Source: SZUA-430 sp044375275 (GTDB lineage: Bacteria > Pseudomonadota > Alphaproteobacteria > Micropepsales > Micropepsaceae). Taken from it: DNA of 13,160 nt. The position numbers and the translations under genes are program-made. The notes beneath the pieces are model-generated. The model saw only the letters and a program-made list of their open reading frames with translations. It was not told the DNA's origin and searched no databases. The stretch's first letter is position 1. Every line of letters starts with the position of its first letter. Shown one piece after another: positions 1-8,196 of this stretch. The stretch is from NCBI GenBank assembly GCA_044375275.1, contig JBILMZ010000085.1, positions 1 through 13,160 on the forward strand, in the 5' to 3' direction.

Positions 1-1
1 C

Positions 2-2611
2 CTCCGGAAGGACTACAAGCCCGCACCCTATCGCGTGACGCGCACGGAGCTGGAATTCCACCTGGACGAGCACGCCACGCGCGTCTTCGCCACGATCCAC
101 GTCGAGCGCCAGGGAGAAGCGGGAGGCCCGCTCGTGCTTGATGGCGAGCATCTGAAGCTTCTGGACCTGAAGCTTGACGGACGCCCCCTCGAAGCGCACG
201 CGTTTGAGGTGACAGCGGACAAGCTGATCATTCATCAGCCACCCATGTCACGGTTCCGCCTCGACACCGCCGTTGAAATCAACCCGAAGGCCAACACGGC
301 GCTCTCCGGTCTTTACATGTCCGATGGCATGTTCTGCACGCAGTGCGAAGCCGAGGGCTTCCGGCGCATCACCTATACGCTCGACCGCCCCGACAACATG
401 TCGGTCTATTGGGTGCGCATGATTGCCGACCGAGCCCGCTTTCCCGTTCTCCTCTCGAACGGCAATCCGTCAGGGTACACGACCCTGCCCGGCGGCAGGC
501 ACATGGCGGAATGGGATGATCCGTTCCCCAAGCCCTCTTACCTGTTCGCACTTGTGGCCGGCGACCTCGCGCATACAGAAGACAACTTCGTCACTGTGTC
601 CGGCCGCCGCGTGAAACTCGGCATCTACGTGACCCATGGAAACGAAGACAAGGTCGATTTCGCGATGGGCGCCGTGAAGCGTTCGATGAAATGGGACGAA
701 GAAGCTTTCGGACGGGAGTACGACCTCGACGTCTTCAACATCGTCGCCGTCGGCGCATTCAATTTCGGGGCCATGGAGAACAAGGGCCTCAATATCTTCA
801 ATGACAAGCTGATCCTCGCCCGCCCGGATACCGCGACCGACCACGACTATGACCTCATCGAGGCGGTGATCGGCCACGAGTACTTCCACAACTGGTCAGG
901 CAACCGCGTGACCTGCCGCGACTGGTTCCAGCTCTCGCTGAAGGAAGGCTTCACCGTCTTCCGCGACCAGGCTTTCTCCGCCGACATGCGCTCCGCCGCC
1001 GTTGAACGCATCGGCGACGTGCGCGCGCTGCGCATGCGCCAGTTCCAGGAAGACGCAGGCCCCCTGGCCCACCCCATAAGGCCGGACCAGTACGTCACGA
1101 TCGACAATTTCTACACGGCAACCGTCTATGAAAAGGGCGCAGAAATCGTCCGCATGCTGAAGACCATCCTGGGCGATGATGGTTTCCGGAAGGGATCTGA
1201 CCTCTACTTCGCCCGCCACGATGGCACCGCCGCAACATGCGATGATTTCGTCAAGGCCATGGAAGACGCCACGGGCGCAGACCTCGCGCAGTTCCGCCTC
1301 TGGTACGCCCAGGCCGGCACGCCGCATGTCAAGGCAAGCGGAAAGTACGACGCCAAGGCGAAGACCTATGAACTCACGCTCGAGCAGCATCTCGCCGACA
1401 CGCCTGGCCAGACCGGGAAAAAGCCGATGCACATTCCGGTCACCGTCGGCCTGGTCGGTCGCCAGTCCGGCAGCGACCTGAGCACCAGCATCGCAGACGG
1501 AAAGAAGGCAAAGTCCCACGTTCTACCGCTCACCCAGGCGCGCCAGACATTCGTGTTCAAGGATGTGGGCGAAGACGTGGTCCCCTCCATCGGCCGCGGC
1601 TTCTCGGCACCAGCCCGTTTCGAGATGCAGCTGTCGGCGGACGACCACGCCTTCCTGATGGCGAAGGACTCGGATTCTTTCAATCGCTGGGAAGCCGGAC
1701 AGAAGTTCGCAGCGGAACTGCTTGTACACATGACGTCGGAAGCACGCGCAGGGCGCAAGCCGGTCGCTGACCCAAAGTTCGTGAAGGCCTTTGGCGAATT
1801 GCTGGCCGACAGCCGCAAGGACCCTGCATTCACGGCCATGTCGATCCTGCTGCCAACGGAAATGGAACTGGCGCAGGTCATTGATGATGCCGACCCGGAC
1901 GCAATCCACGCGGCGCGCGAAGCGCTGCGGCACACCCTGGCGCATGAGTACAAGGGCAAGCTGCTCGAGATTTACGCCGCCATGCGCTCCAACGAGCCAT
2001 ATTCTCCGGATTCCACGTCCGCCGGCCGCCGCTCTCTCCGAAACACATGCCTGCGCTACCTCACATCCGAAGACACCCCGGATGCACGCCGGCAGGCCTT
2101 CGAACATTTCCGCTCGGCAGACAACATGACCGACAAGGTTGCGGGACTTGCCCCGCTGATCGACCTGACGGGCTCCGAACGTGAACAGGCACTCACGGAC
2201 TTCTATGAGAAGTGGAAGCACAACCCGCTTGTCATCGACAAATGGATGACCCTGCAGGCCCACTCCTCGCACAAGGACACGCTGAGCCACATCCGCGAGC
2301 TGACGCGCCATGCGGCCTTCAACATCGAGAACCCGAATCGTGTCCGGTCACTCATCGGCGCCTTCGTGATGGGCAACCAGCTGCGCTTCCACGCAGGTGA
2401 TGGTTCGGGCTACGCGTTCCTCGCCGACAATGTCCTGACCCTCGACGGGATCAATCCACAGGTTGCTGCCCGCTTGTGCGGCGCCTTTGAAACATGGCGC
2501 AGATTTGATTCGAAGCGGCAGACACTGATTCGTTCGCAGCTTTCCCGCATGTCCAAGGCAGAAAACCTGTCACGCAACGTCCGCGAAATCGTGGAGAAGA
2601 CGCTGGGCTGA
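2..2611 (+). CDS. pepN: Aminopeptidase N (M1 family), 5'-partial
   Basis: Cytoplasmic zinc metallopeptidase of family M1 that removes N-terminal residues from peptides. The frame is open to the window edge, and its first residues (LRKDYKPAPYRV) align with the N-terminus of E. coli PepN. The GTG at 35 is therefore an internal codon, and only about 8-10 residues should be missing. Visible motifs: substrate-binding GAMEN at 767-781 (residues 256-260 of the visible protein), the zinc/catalytic HEYFH at 875-889 (292-296), and the third zinc ligand E in LKEG at 944-946 (residue 315). Other conserved PepN stretches include CTQCEAEGFRRITY near the N-terminus and NPNRVRSLIGAF near the C-terminus. The 869 visible residues match the usual length of about 870, so the gene looks intact apart from the cut. 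It is a housekeeping gene with no evident functional tie to the downstream operon. Confidence 0.97.
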   Translation, partial: LRKDYKPAPYRVTRTELEFHLDEHATRVFATIHVERQGEAGGPLVLDGEHLKLLDLKLDGRPLEAHAFEVTADKLIIHQPPMSRFRLDTAVEINPKANTALSGLYMSDGMFCTQCEAEGFRRITYTLDRPDNMSVYWVRMIADRARFPVLLSNGNPSGYTTLPGGRHMAEWDDPFPKPSYLFALVAGDLAHTEDNFVTVSGRRVKLGIYVTHGNEDKVDFAMGAVKRSMKWDEEAFGREYDLDVFNIVAVGAFNFGAMENKGLNIFNDKLILARPDTATDHDYDLIEAVIGHEYFHNWSGNRVTCRDWFQLSLKEGFTVFRDQAFSADMRSAAVERIGDVRALRMRQFQEDAGPLAHPIRPDQYVTIDNFYTATVYEKGAEIVRMLKTILGDDGFRKGSDLYFARHDGTAATCDDFVKAMEDATGADLAQFRLWYAQAGTPHVKASGKYDAKAKTYELTLEQHLADTPGQTGKKPMHIPVTVGLVGRQSGSDLSTSIADGKKAKSHVLPLTQARQTFVFKDVGEDVVPSIGRGFSAPARFEMQLSADDHAFLMAKDSDSFNRWEAGQKFAAELLVHMTSEARAGRKPVADPKFVKAFGELLADSRKDPAFTAMSILLPTEMELAQVIDDADPDAIHAAREALRHTLAHEYKGKLLEIYAAMRSNEPYSPDSTSAGRRSLRNTCLRYLTSEDTPDARRQAFEHFRSADNMTDKVAGLAPLIDLTGSEREQALTDFYEKWKHNPLVIDKWMTLQAHSSHKDTLSHIRELTRHAAFNIENPNRVRSLIGAFVMGNQLRFHAGDGSGYAFLADNVLTLDGINPQVAARLCGAFETWRRFDSKRQTLIRSQLSRMSKAENLSRNVREIVEKTLG

Positions 2612-2621
2612 TCCATGCACG

Positions 2622-2667
2622 GCAACACGAAAGCAACGGTGTGTTGCAAAATGCCCCTGCACGGGGT
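2622..2667 (+). terminator. Candidate pepN terminator: two adjacent hairpins without a T-tract
   Basis: Eleven bases after the pepN stop, GCAACACGA (2622-2630) can pair with TTGTGTTGC (2640-2648). This gives a 9-bp stem with one G-U pair and a 9-nt loop. A second short hairpin follows: CCCC (2655-2658) with GGGG (2664-2667) around TGCAC. No run of T follows either stem, so intrinsic termination is uncertain; the structure could instead protect the pepN 3' end. The position, just before a promoter candidate, fits a transcription-unit boundary. Confidence 0.3.
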
Positions 2668-2694
2668 GACAACAGGGACGCTGCCGACATAATC
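2667..2694 (+). promoter_or_regulatory. Candidate sigma70-type promoter for the kinase/Pel transcription unit
   Basis: A -35 box GTGACA (2667-2672, 5 of 6 to TTGACA) and a -10 box CATAAT (2689-2694, 5 of 6 to TATAAT) are separated by 16 bases. Transcription would start near 2701, giving a leader of about 30 nt before the kinase ATG. It is the best promoter-like match seen by eye in the gaps of this window. Because every later gene is overlapping or closely spaced, it could drive the whole signalling cassette and possibly the Pel genes. Confidence 0.45.
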
Positions 2695-2732
2695 CACTCG
2701 GGGATATGATTCGAGTCTGGGTTTGAAAAACG

Positions 2733-5213
2733 ATGGCAATGGCCACGCAGGCAGCGTCTGGCGTTTCGAAGAAGAGCTTCTTTGAAACACGACTGAAGCT
2801 GGGGACTAAGAACAAGACGACGTTCTGGATCATTCTCGGAACGATGGCGACGATTCTGTCTGTCGCCGCCGCGGCCGCGATCCAGATGCGCCGCGATCAC
2901 ATCATTGCCCTCGAGCAGATCGAGCGGGAATCCCGCTCGTTCGTTGCCATTTCGGGCGTGGTGGTCGGCACGTCGCTCGACAGGGCCCGTGAGACGCTCA
3001 TTTCGGCAATTGCCGTGGCACCTGGCTCGAAAGCCATTGCCGCCGACCCGGCCATCAACAACGTGATCGCCGTAAATGAAAAGGGCGAAGTATTCTGGGA
3101 CAAGGCTGGGATCCCCGCCGAACCGCAGAGCCTCGCGGGAACAGAACTGTTGCAGCGACTGCAGTCGGCACCGGAAGAAACGCGTTTCATTTCCGGCAGC
3201 TTCTCGGATGATCACTATGGCTCCGCATCACTCGCCCTCGCAGTCAAGGGCAACGGCGCGATCGATCAGACCTATGTCGCCCTGCTCGATGCAGCCTATT
3301 TGTCCAGAAGCCTCGCAAACCTCCAGGGCGCCCGCTCAGGCAGCCTTGTGGTCGTGGATGGCAAGTCGCGACCCGTGGCGGCGACACCATTCGACGAAAG
3401 CCTGCTTCGTGAAGTCATCAGTTCACTGCCGCCCAACGCGTCCAGCAGTCCGGTCCTGCGCTACATCGAGCGAAACGGTTCCAACTATCTGGCATCCGCC
3501 ATACATGTTCCAGGCTACGACCTGAGGCTCATTTCCGTCGCACGAGCCGCTGATGCACTGTCGAACTGGTATGACTCGCTGCCGCTCTACACGATCATGA
3601 TCTTCGGCCCCTCGCTTCTGGGCGCAGCCCTGGCCTGGGCACTTCTGAACCAGATTGAGCAGACATCTCGCTCGGACACCGCGCTTCGCCGAACGGAAGA
3701 ACGGTTCGAACTCGCCGTCAGTGGCGCGAAGTGCGGAATCTGGGACTGGGACTTCGTGAACCGGCGCATGTACTGGTCAGGCGCGATGAACGCGCTCGTC
3801 GGGCGAGGCAAGCAGCCACGGATCGTGCCGGTAGAAGAGATCGAGCAGTTGCTCCATCCTGAAGACCGGAACGTCGTCGCTTCCATCGAGAACGCGATCC
3901 GCAGCGGTGCGTCCACCTACGACGAGTCATTCCGCATCCGCCACCAGGATGGCCAGTATGTCTGGATCCGCGCCAAGGGTCAGATGTACCGCACGCTGCG
4001 CTCCGAGACAGGCCGCCTCTCCGGAATCGTGCTCGACATTTCCGACCAGAAGAGCGCCGTCGACCGCCTCAATGTCGCCGAGAAAGTGCTGAAGACAGCA
4101 TTCGAGAACGCAGCTGAAGCCTTTGTCCTGTGGGACCGTGAAGGCAGGCTGATCATGTGCAACCGGCGCTTCATGGACTTCTACGGCCTCTCGGAAGCCA
4201 GGATCGGTGACAGTCGTACCCGGCTGCTCGCAAGGGCAAAGCCCCACGATCAGGGCGTGGATGACGCGCCACTCGAACTCTACGACGCCAAGGGCGGCAC
4301 GGGCACGATAGAACTGCAGCAGGTTGGTGATCGCTGGCTTCTCGTCAGTGAACGCAAGGCCATGGACAATGCCCGCATCATGGTGGCGACGGACATCACA
4401 TCCCTCAAGCAGCACGAAGATGAGCTGAAGCTGTCGCGCAATCGGCTGCACGAGCAGACCGTCAAGCTTAGCGACATTGCGAAGACGCTCGAAGTCGAAA
4501 AGCTGCGCGCCGAAGAAGGCAACCGCTCGAAGACCGAATTCCTGGCGAACATGAGCCATGAATTGCGGACACCGCTGAACGCCATCATCGGTTTCTCCGA
4601 CGTGATGCGCAACGAGATGCTCGGACCGCTGCCGCAGCGCTACGTCGAATACGCCACGGACATCCACCGCTCAGGCCAGCACCTGCTTCACCTGATCGAT
4701 GAAGTGCTGAACATGGCACGCATCGACTCAGGCGGCATGAAACTCGACCTCGAGACACTCGACGTTGGCGCCCTGATCGGCGATTGCCTGAAGTCGTTTG
4801 AAGCAAAGGCAAAGGACGCAAACATCACATTCCGGACTGAATTGCGGACCACTCCCGCCATTCAGGCAGACAAGCGCGCCCTTCGTGAAGTCTTGTCCAA
4901 CCTGCTTTCAAACGCGCTCAAGTACAATTCAAGGGACGGCTTCGTTACCATTGAAACGCGCATGATGGGCGACGCCGTTTCGGTATGGATCCATGACACC
5001 GGCGTAGGGATCACGCCGGCCAATCTGCCACGCGTGATCAAGCCCTTTGAGCGGCTTGAAAGCGCCACCAATGCGAACAAGAAGGGCGGAACCGGGCTCG
5101 GGCTCGCGGTCTCCAACGCCCTGATCGAGATGCATGGCGGCAAACTCGTCATTGAAAGCGAAGTGGATGTCGGCACCAGCGTCTACTTCACGCTGCCTGT
5201 CGCCGCGGCATGA
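2733..5213 (+). CDS. Membrane sensor histidine kinase with two PAS domains (PleC/DivJ/PdhS-like core)
   Basis: Inner-membrane sensor kinase of 826 residues. Domain order: cytoplasmic N-terminus; TM1 about 31-50; periplasmic region about 51-285 with CACHE-like beta segments (for example around 111-124 and 203-218); TM2 about 286-305; PAS 1 about 320-440 with a PAC-like end; PAS 2 about 451-560; a helical linker; HisKA about 598-665 with the phosphorylated His at 609 (NMSHELRTPLNAIIGF); and HATPase about 712-823. The ATPase has an N-box (LSNLLSNALKY, 721-731), G1 DTGVGI (755-760) and G2 GGTGLGL (785-791). The text after the phospho-His (MLGPLPQRYVEYATDIHRSG) resembles the alphaproteobacterial PleC/DivJ/PdhS group, which works with DivK. 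It has no receiver domain. The start could be ATG 2733 or 2739; an in-frame stop at 2724 bounds it, and the ribosome site is weak. The gene overlaps the Hpt gene by ATGA. Its ligand is unknown. Confidence 0.9.
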   Translation: MAMATQAASGVSKKSFFETRLKLGTKNKTTFWIILGTMATILSVAAAAAIQMRRDHIIALEQIERESRSFVAISGVVVGTSLDRARETLISAIAVAPGSKAIAADPAINNVIAVNEKGEVFWDKAGIPAEPQSLAGTELLQRLQSAPEETRFISGSFSDDHYGSASLALAVKGNGAIDQTYVALLDAAYLSRSLANLQGARSGSLVVVDGKSRPVAATPFDESLLREVISSLPPNASSSPVLRYIERNGSNYLASAIHVPGYDLRLISVARAADALSNWYDSLPLYTIMIFGPSLLGAALAWALLNQIEQTSRSDTALRRTEERFELAVSGAKCGIWDWDFVNRRMYWSGAMNALVGRGKQPRIVPVEEIEQLLHPEDRNVVASIENAIRSGASTYDESFRIRHQDGQYVWIRAKGQMYRTLRSETGRLSGIVLDISDQKSAVDRLNVAEKVLKTAFENAAEAFVLWDREGRLIMCNRRFMDFYGLSEARIGDSRTRLLARAKPHDQGVDDAPLELYDAKGGTGTIELQQVGDRWLLVSERKAMDNARIMVATDITSLKQHEDELKLSRNRLHEQTVKLSDIAKTLEVEKLRAEEGNRSKTEFLANMSHELRTPLNAIIGFSDVMRNEMLGPLPQRYVEYATDIHRSGQHLLHLIDEVLNMARIDSGGMKLDLETLDVGALIGDCLKSFEAKAKDANITFRTELRTTPAIQADKRALREVLSNLLSNALKYNSRDGFVTIETRMMGDAVSVWIHDTGVGITPANLPRVIKPFERLESATNANKKGGTGLGLAVSNALIEMHGGKLVIESEVDVGTSVYFTLPVAAA

Positions 5214-5563
5214 GTGCAGCCTGTGCCCGCTGGATGACGGCCATCAGTGACCGCGAGCAACTGCTCGGACATGACACCGTGCGGCGCATGTCTTCCATCT
5301 TTCTCGAGGAACTGGAGCAGCAACTCTCCGCAGCGCTTGAGGCCGCTCGAACCGGCGACCTGAATGCGGCGCGCCGCGCGATGCACAGCCTGGGCGGAAA
5401 CGCCGGCGCGCTCGACTTGCTCGAACTTGCCGCTCTGGCGGAAAAATGTGAAGCGGCCTGCCTCGCAAAGGACGCCCCCGGCGCAGAGGCGCTCGTCCGT
5501 GAAGCGATCCCCGTCGCGCGCGAGAACGCCGTCGACCTGCGGCAGCGGTTCGGACTGACATGA
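5210..5563 (+). CDS. Stand-alone Hpt (histidine phosphotransfer) protein
   Basis: Small, mostly helical protein of 117 residues with the look of an Hpt domain. The likely phosphorylated residue is His59 in MHSLGGNAGALDLLELA. The family motif is HxLKGxxxxLG; here the Lys three residues after the His is Gly (position 62), a notable substitution at a position that usually assists phosphotransfer. The start is chosen at ATG 5210 because it forms an ATGA overlap with the kinase stop, suggesting translational coupling; ATG 5234 is an alternative. The stop overlaps the next start in the same way. The upstream kinase has no receiver domain, so this protein probably exchanges phosphate with the next gene's receiver or with regulators encoded elsewhere. 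Confidence 0.8.
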   Translation: MSAACARWMTAISDREQLLGHDTVRRMSSIFLEELEQQLSAALEAARTGDLNAARRAMHSLGGNAGALDLLELAALAEKCEAACLAKDAPGAEALVREAIPVARENAVDLRQRFGLT

Positions 5564-5928
5564 ACAAGAGAATTCTCATTGTCGAAGACAATGCCCTGCT
5601 GCGGGAAATGTACCGCAGCGCCCTGAAACCCCTTGGCGCGGAACTGGTCGAAACGCAACGCGGGCTCGTTGTGCACGATCTCGCCCGGACCCACCGCCCG
5701 CATCTCGTGATCCTCGACCTTGTCCTCCCGGACATCTCGGGACAGGAAGTCATGAACACCCTGCGCCAGAACCCCGACACGGCATCCATTCCGGTGCTCG
5801 CCGTTACGAATGCCGTGACTGCCGGAGACGAGGCCTCCTTGCGCGCCCTCGGTTTCTCAGGGCTCGTGACCAAGCCCATCGACATTCGCACCTTCGCCCA
5901 GACTGTCGCCCGTTACCTCGCCAGTTAA
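5560..5928 (+). CDS. Single-domain response regulator, DivK-like
   Basis: Receiver domain only, 122 residues, with no DNA-binding or enzyme output. Conserved residues are visible: acidic pair E9-D10 (LIVEDN), phospho-acceptor D53 (ILDLVLPDISG), T83 (AVTNA) and K105-P106 (VTKPID). Sequence and length resemble DivK of Caulobacter, which acts by binding partner proteins rather than DNA. It starts in an ATGA overlap with the Hpt gene. With the kinase and Hpt it forms a complete phosphotransfer set whose final target is not encoded here. A role as phosphate shuttle, phosphate sink or allosteric regulator of a kinase is inferred. It is followed by a 54-nt gap before the Pel-like genes, short enough for co-transcription. 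Confidence 0.92.
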   Translation: MNKRILIVEDNALLREMYRSALKPLGAELVETQRGLVVHDLARTHRPHLVILDLVLPDISGQEVMNTLRQNPDTASIPVLAVTNAVTAGDEASLRALGFSGLVTKPIDIRTFAQTVARYLAS

Positions 5929-5956
5929 CGCAACTTAAAACCTGATCGCTTCACAA

Positions 5957-5984
5957 TCCGGAAAACGCCGGACGACTGATCAGT
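5957..5984. promoter_or_regulatory. Inverted repeat plus perfect palindrome in front of the pelA-like gene
   Basis: TCCGG (5957-5961) and CCGGA (5968-5972) form an inverted repeat around AAAACG. Three bases further on is the perfect 10-bp palindrome ACTGATCAGT (5975-5984), whose last two bases are the first two of the GTG start codon at 5983. This could be an operator, a translation-affecting hairpin or chance. No T-tract follows, so it is not a convincing terminator. No clear -35/-10 pair was found in this gap. Confidence 0.25.
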
Positions 5985-8196
5985 GACACGCTGGAAGCTC
6001 TTCATAACGCTATTTGCCCTCGCGCTGGCGCCGATCGCCCAAGCACGCGAGGTTCCGCGCACGATCCTCGGCATTCATGACAACCCTGTCACAGCTGGCG
6101 TAGACGAGTCATCCCTGTACTCGATCGCAGAGATGCCGCTCAACCATCTCGGGCTGAAACTGGAATACGCCAACATCCGGACAGAGACCCCGCGGCTGAC
6201 CGGCCGCAGTGACATCAGGGGCGTACTGATCTGGTTCAATGATGGAAGAAAGCTTCCGCTCGCAAGGCTGGTGTCCCTGGTCAAGGAGGCCACATCACGC
6301 AGCATTCCGGTCGTACTCGTGGGAAGCATTCCCAACGAAACCGATGACAAGGGAAAACAGATTTCCCTCGCAGACCAGAACCGCCTGCTCTCGCTGCTTG
6401 AACTTCAGAGCGAAGGAAAATTTCTGCCCTACACATTCGACCTGCGCGTGCGGACGAAAGTGTCCGAGTACGTCGAGCTCGAACGAAAGCTCCCGAACCC
6501 GCCACCTGCGACCGAGGCCATTACGCCTCTCAGGGACTCTGCCCGCGCCTTGCTGTCATACGACCGCAAGGGTGACGAAGGTGGCCTGATCTACCCCGTC
6601 GTGCTCACAGACAAGGGCGGTTACATCGCGTCCGGTTTCTCGCACTTCGAAGGCAGGAATGGTGCATTCCTGCAGTGGTACGTGAACCCCTTCCGCTTCT
6701 TTGCCGATGCCTTTCGCACGAAAGGCATGCCGATACCGGATACGACAACAGTCGCAGGGCGCCGGATATTCTATAGCCACATCGATGGCGACGGCTGGGG
6801 CAATGTCTCGACGGCCGACAAGTACAGCGGCAAGGGGCTTTATGCGTCCGAAGTCATCCTGCGCGACGTCGTGGACGGATTTCCTGACTTGCCCGTCACT
6901 GTGGCCCCGATCGCAGCCGACCTCGACCCCGCCTGGACAGGAACGATCCGCAGCCAGCAGATCGCGCGCGCCCTGTTCTCACGACGAAACGTCGAACCCG
7001 CGTCTCATACCTACACCCACCCTTTCGAGTGGCGCTTCTTTGGCCCGGGATACAAGCCCGAAAACGAGTTGCCCTTCCTGGCGAAATACGCCAAGCACAA
7101 CCTGGCACCGGGAATGCAGGCCAAGCCGCACTCTCACAAGTCGCAGCTTTCTCACAACTATGACGCGCCCCGTGCCTTTGGCGACATCCCCTATTCGCTC
7201 AAGCGTGAAATGGAAGGATCCGCAGCCTACATCAACGCGTTCTGCCCACCCGGCAAGAAGGTCCGCCTGCTCCAGTGGTCCGGAGACACATCCCCCACCG
7301 AAGACGCCGTCGCCGCAGCAATCAGGGCCGGGCTGTTGAACCTCAACGGGCGCGACACGCGGTTTGATGGAGACACGCCCTCATACACGGCTGTTTCACC
7401 GCTCGGCAAACGGTCCGGCAAATTCATGCAGGTCAGTGCGAGCCACGCCAATGAAAACGTCTACACGGATCTCTGGCAGGGGCGGTTCTTCGGATTCAGG
7501 TATCTCGTTTCTTCACTGCAGAACACGGAGAGGCCACTCCGGGTAAAGCCGGTGAACATCTACTACCACATGTATTCGGGCGAGAAGCAGGCGAGCCTCA
7601 AGGCGCTGACGGATGTCATGGAACATGCCGCAAGCCTGGAGCTGGCACCGATCACCGCAACTGACTATGCAGCCATCGGGCAAGGCTTCTACACGCTCCG
7701 GCTCGAGGAACTCGCCCCCCTGAAGTGGCGCGTTGTGAACCGCGGTGCGCTCAACACGCTTCGGATGGACAATGCCGGCACTCTCGCGGTCGATGCGCAA
7801 GGTTCAAAGGGTGTTCTGGGTGCCAGGCGCACGGGAAGTACATTGTACATTGCACTCGATCCGGCGTCTGCGGCTCCGGAGGTGGCACTGACCTCTGCAC
7901 CGCCGGAAAAGCAGGGATCCCCCCTGCTCGTGGACTCCCGGTGGCAGATCCGCGGCCTGATCCTCGATGGCACGTCCGCCCGCTTTACCGCGCAGGGATT
8001 TGGACCCGGGGAGATGACCTGGATCGTTCCCGTCTTATCACCCAATGAACGCTGGGAAGCGCGCACGGGAAGCCACACGGTGCAGTCAAGCCTGCCGGAC
8101 GCGCAAGGCAAGATACGGTTTGCACTCCCACGCGGTGCGGAAGAAGGCGTGTCGGTTGTCATCTCCCGGTCCCAACTGAGGCCCGCCATCCGGTGA
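5983..8196 (+). CDS. pelA: PelA-like periplasmic polysaccharide deacetylase lacking the glycoside hydrolase domain
   Basis: Exported protein of 737 residues, likely the deacetylase of a Pel-type polysaccharide. A signal peptide (MTRWK, hydrophobic core, AQA at 19-21) supports the GTG start and predicts cleavage after residue 21. Residues about 26-250 look like the Rossmann/flavodoxin-like middle region of PelA (RGVLIWFNDG near 79-88, VVLVGSIPNE near 110-119). The deacetylase part, about 260-560, has HIDGDG (266-271; metal/catalytic Asp 268 and 270), ASHTYTHPF (metal His 342 and 346), NENVYT (490-495) and IYYHMYSGE (526-534). Residues about 575-737 form a beta-rich C-terminal region. Pseudomonas PelA has 948 residues and begins with a GH166 hydrolase; that part is absent here, while the motif spacing otherwise agrees. 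The gene overlaps the TPR gene by GTGA. PgaB is the main alternative, disfavoured by the motifs and by the PelD-like neighbour. Confidence 0.85.
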   Translation: MTRWKLFITLFALALAPIAQAREVPRTILGIHDNPVTAGVDESSLYSIAEMPLNHLGLKLEYANIRTETPRLTGRSDIRGVLIWFNDGRKLPLARLVSLVKEATSRSIPVVLVGSIPNETDDKGKQISLADQNRLLSLLELQSEGKFLPYTFDLRVRTKVSEYVELERKLPNPPPATEAITPLRDSARALLSYDRKGDEGGLIYPVVLTDKGGYIASGFSHFEGRNGAFLQWYVNPFRFFADAFRTKGMPIPDTTTVAGRRIFYSHIDGDGWGNVSTADKYSGKGLYASEVILRDVVDGFPDLPVTVAPIAADLDPAWTGTIRSQQIARALFSRRNVEPASHTYTHPFEWRFFGPGYKPENELPFLAKYAKHNLAPGMQAKPHSHKSQLSHNYDAPRAFGDIPYSLKREMEGSAAYINAFCPPGKKVRLLQWSGDTSPTEDAVAAAIRAGLLNLNGRDTRFDGDTPSYTAVSPLGKRSGKFMQVSASHANENVYTDLWQGRFFGFRYLVSSLQNTERPLRVKPVNIYYHMYSGEKQASLKALTDVMEHAASLELAPITATDYAAIGQGFYTLRLEELAPLKWRVVNRGALNTLRMDNAGTLAVDAQGSKGVLGARRTGSTLYIALDPASAAPEVALTSAPPEKQGSPLLVDSRWQIRGLILDGTSARFTAQGFGPGEMTWIVPVLSPNERWEARTGSHTVQSSLPDAQGKIRFALPRGAEEGVSVVISRSQLRPAIR

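Noticed and set aside
35..40. GTG at 35 as the true start of pepN
   Set aside because: Codons 2-34 in the same frame encode LRKDYKPAPYR, which aligns with the E. coli PepN N-terminus, so translation starts before the window.
470..889. Antisense frame inside pepN rich in Val, Glu and Asp
   Set aside because: It mirrors the highly conserved GAMEN to HEYFH region of pepN, so its protein-like look comes from the sense gene.
2451..3215. 254-codon antisense open frame across the pepN end, the gap and the kinase start
   Set aside because: Its composition is Arg/Cys-rich with no motif, and it runs through both sense genes. The gap carries a + strand promoter candidate instead.
5929..5982. Intrinsic terminator after the DivK-like gene
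   Set aside because: The TCCGG/CCGGA stem is only 5 bp and is followed by GACGACTG rather than a T-tract.
5983..8196. pelA-like gene as a truncated pseudogene
   Set aside because: It has an intact signal peptide, the expected metal-binding motifs, a full C-terminal region and overlaps the next gene. The short length comes from an absent domain, not a break.
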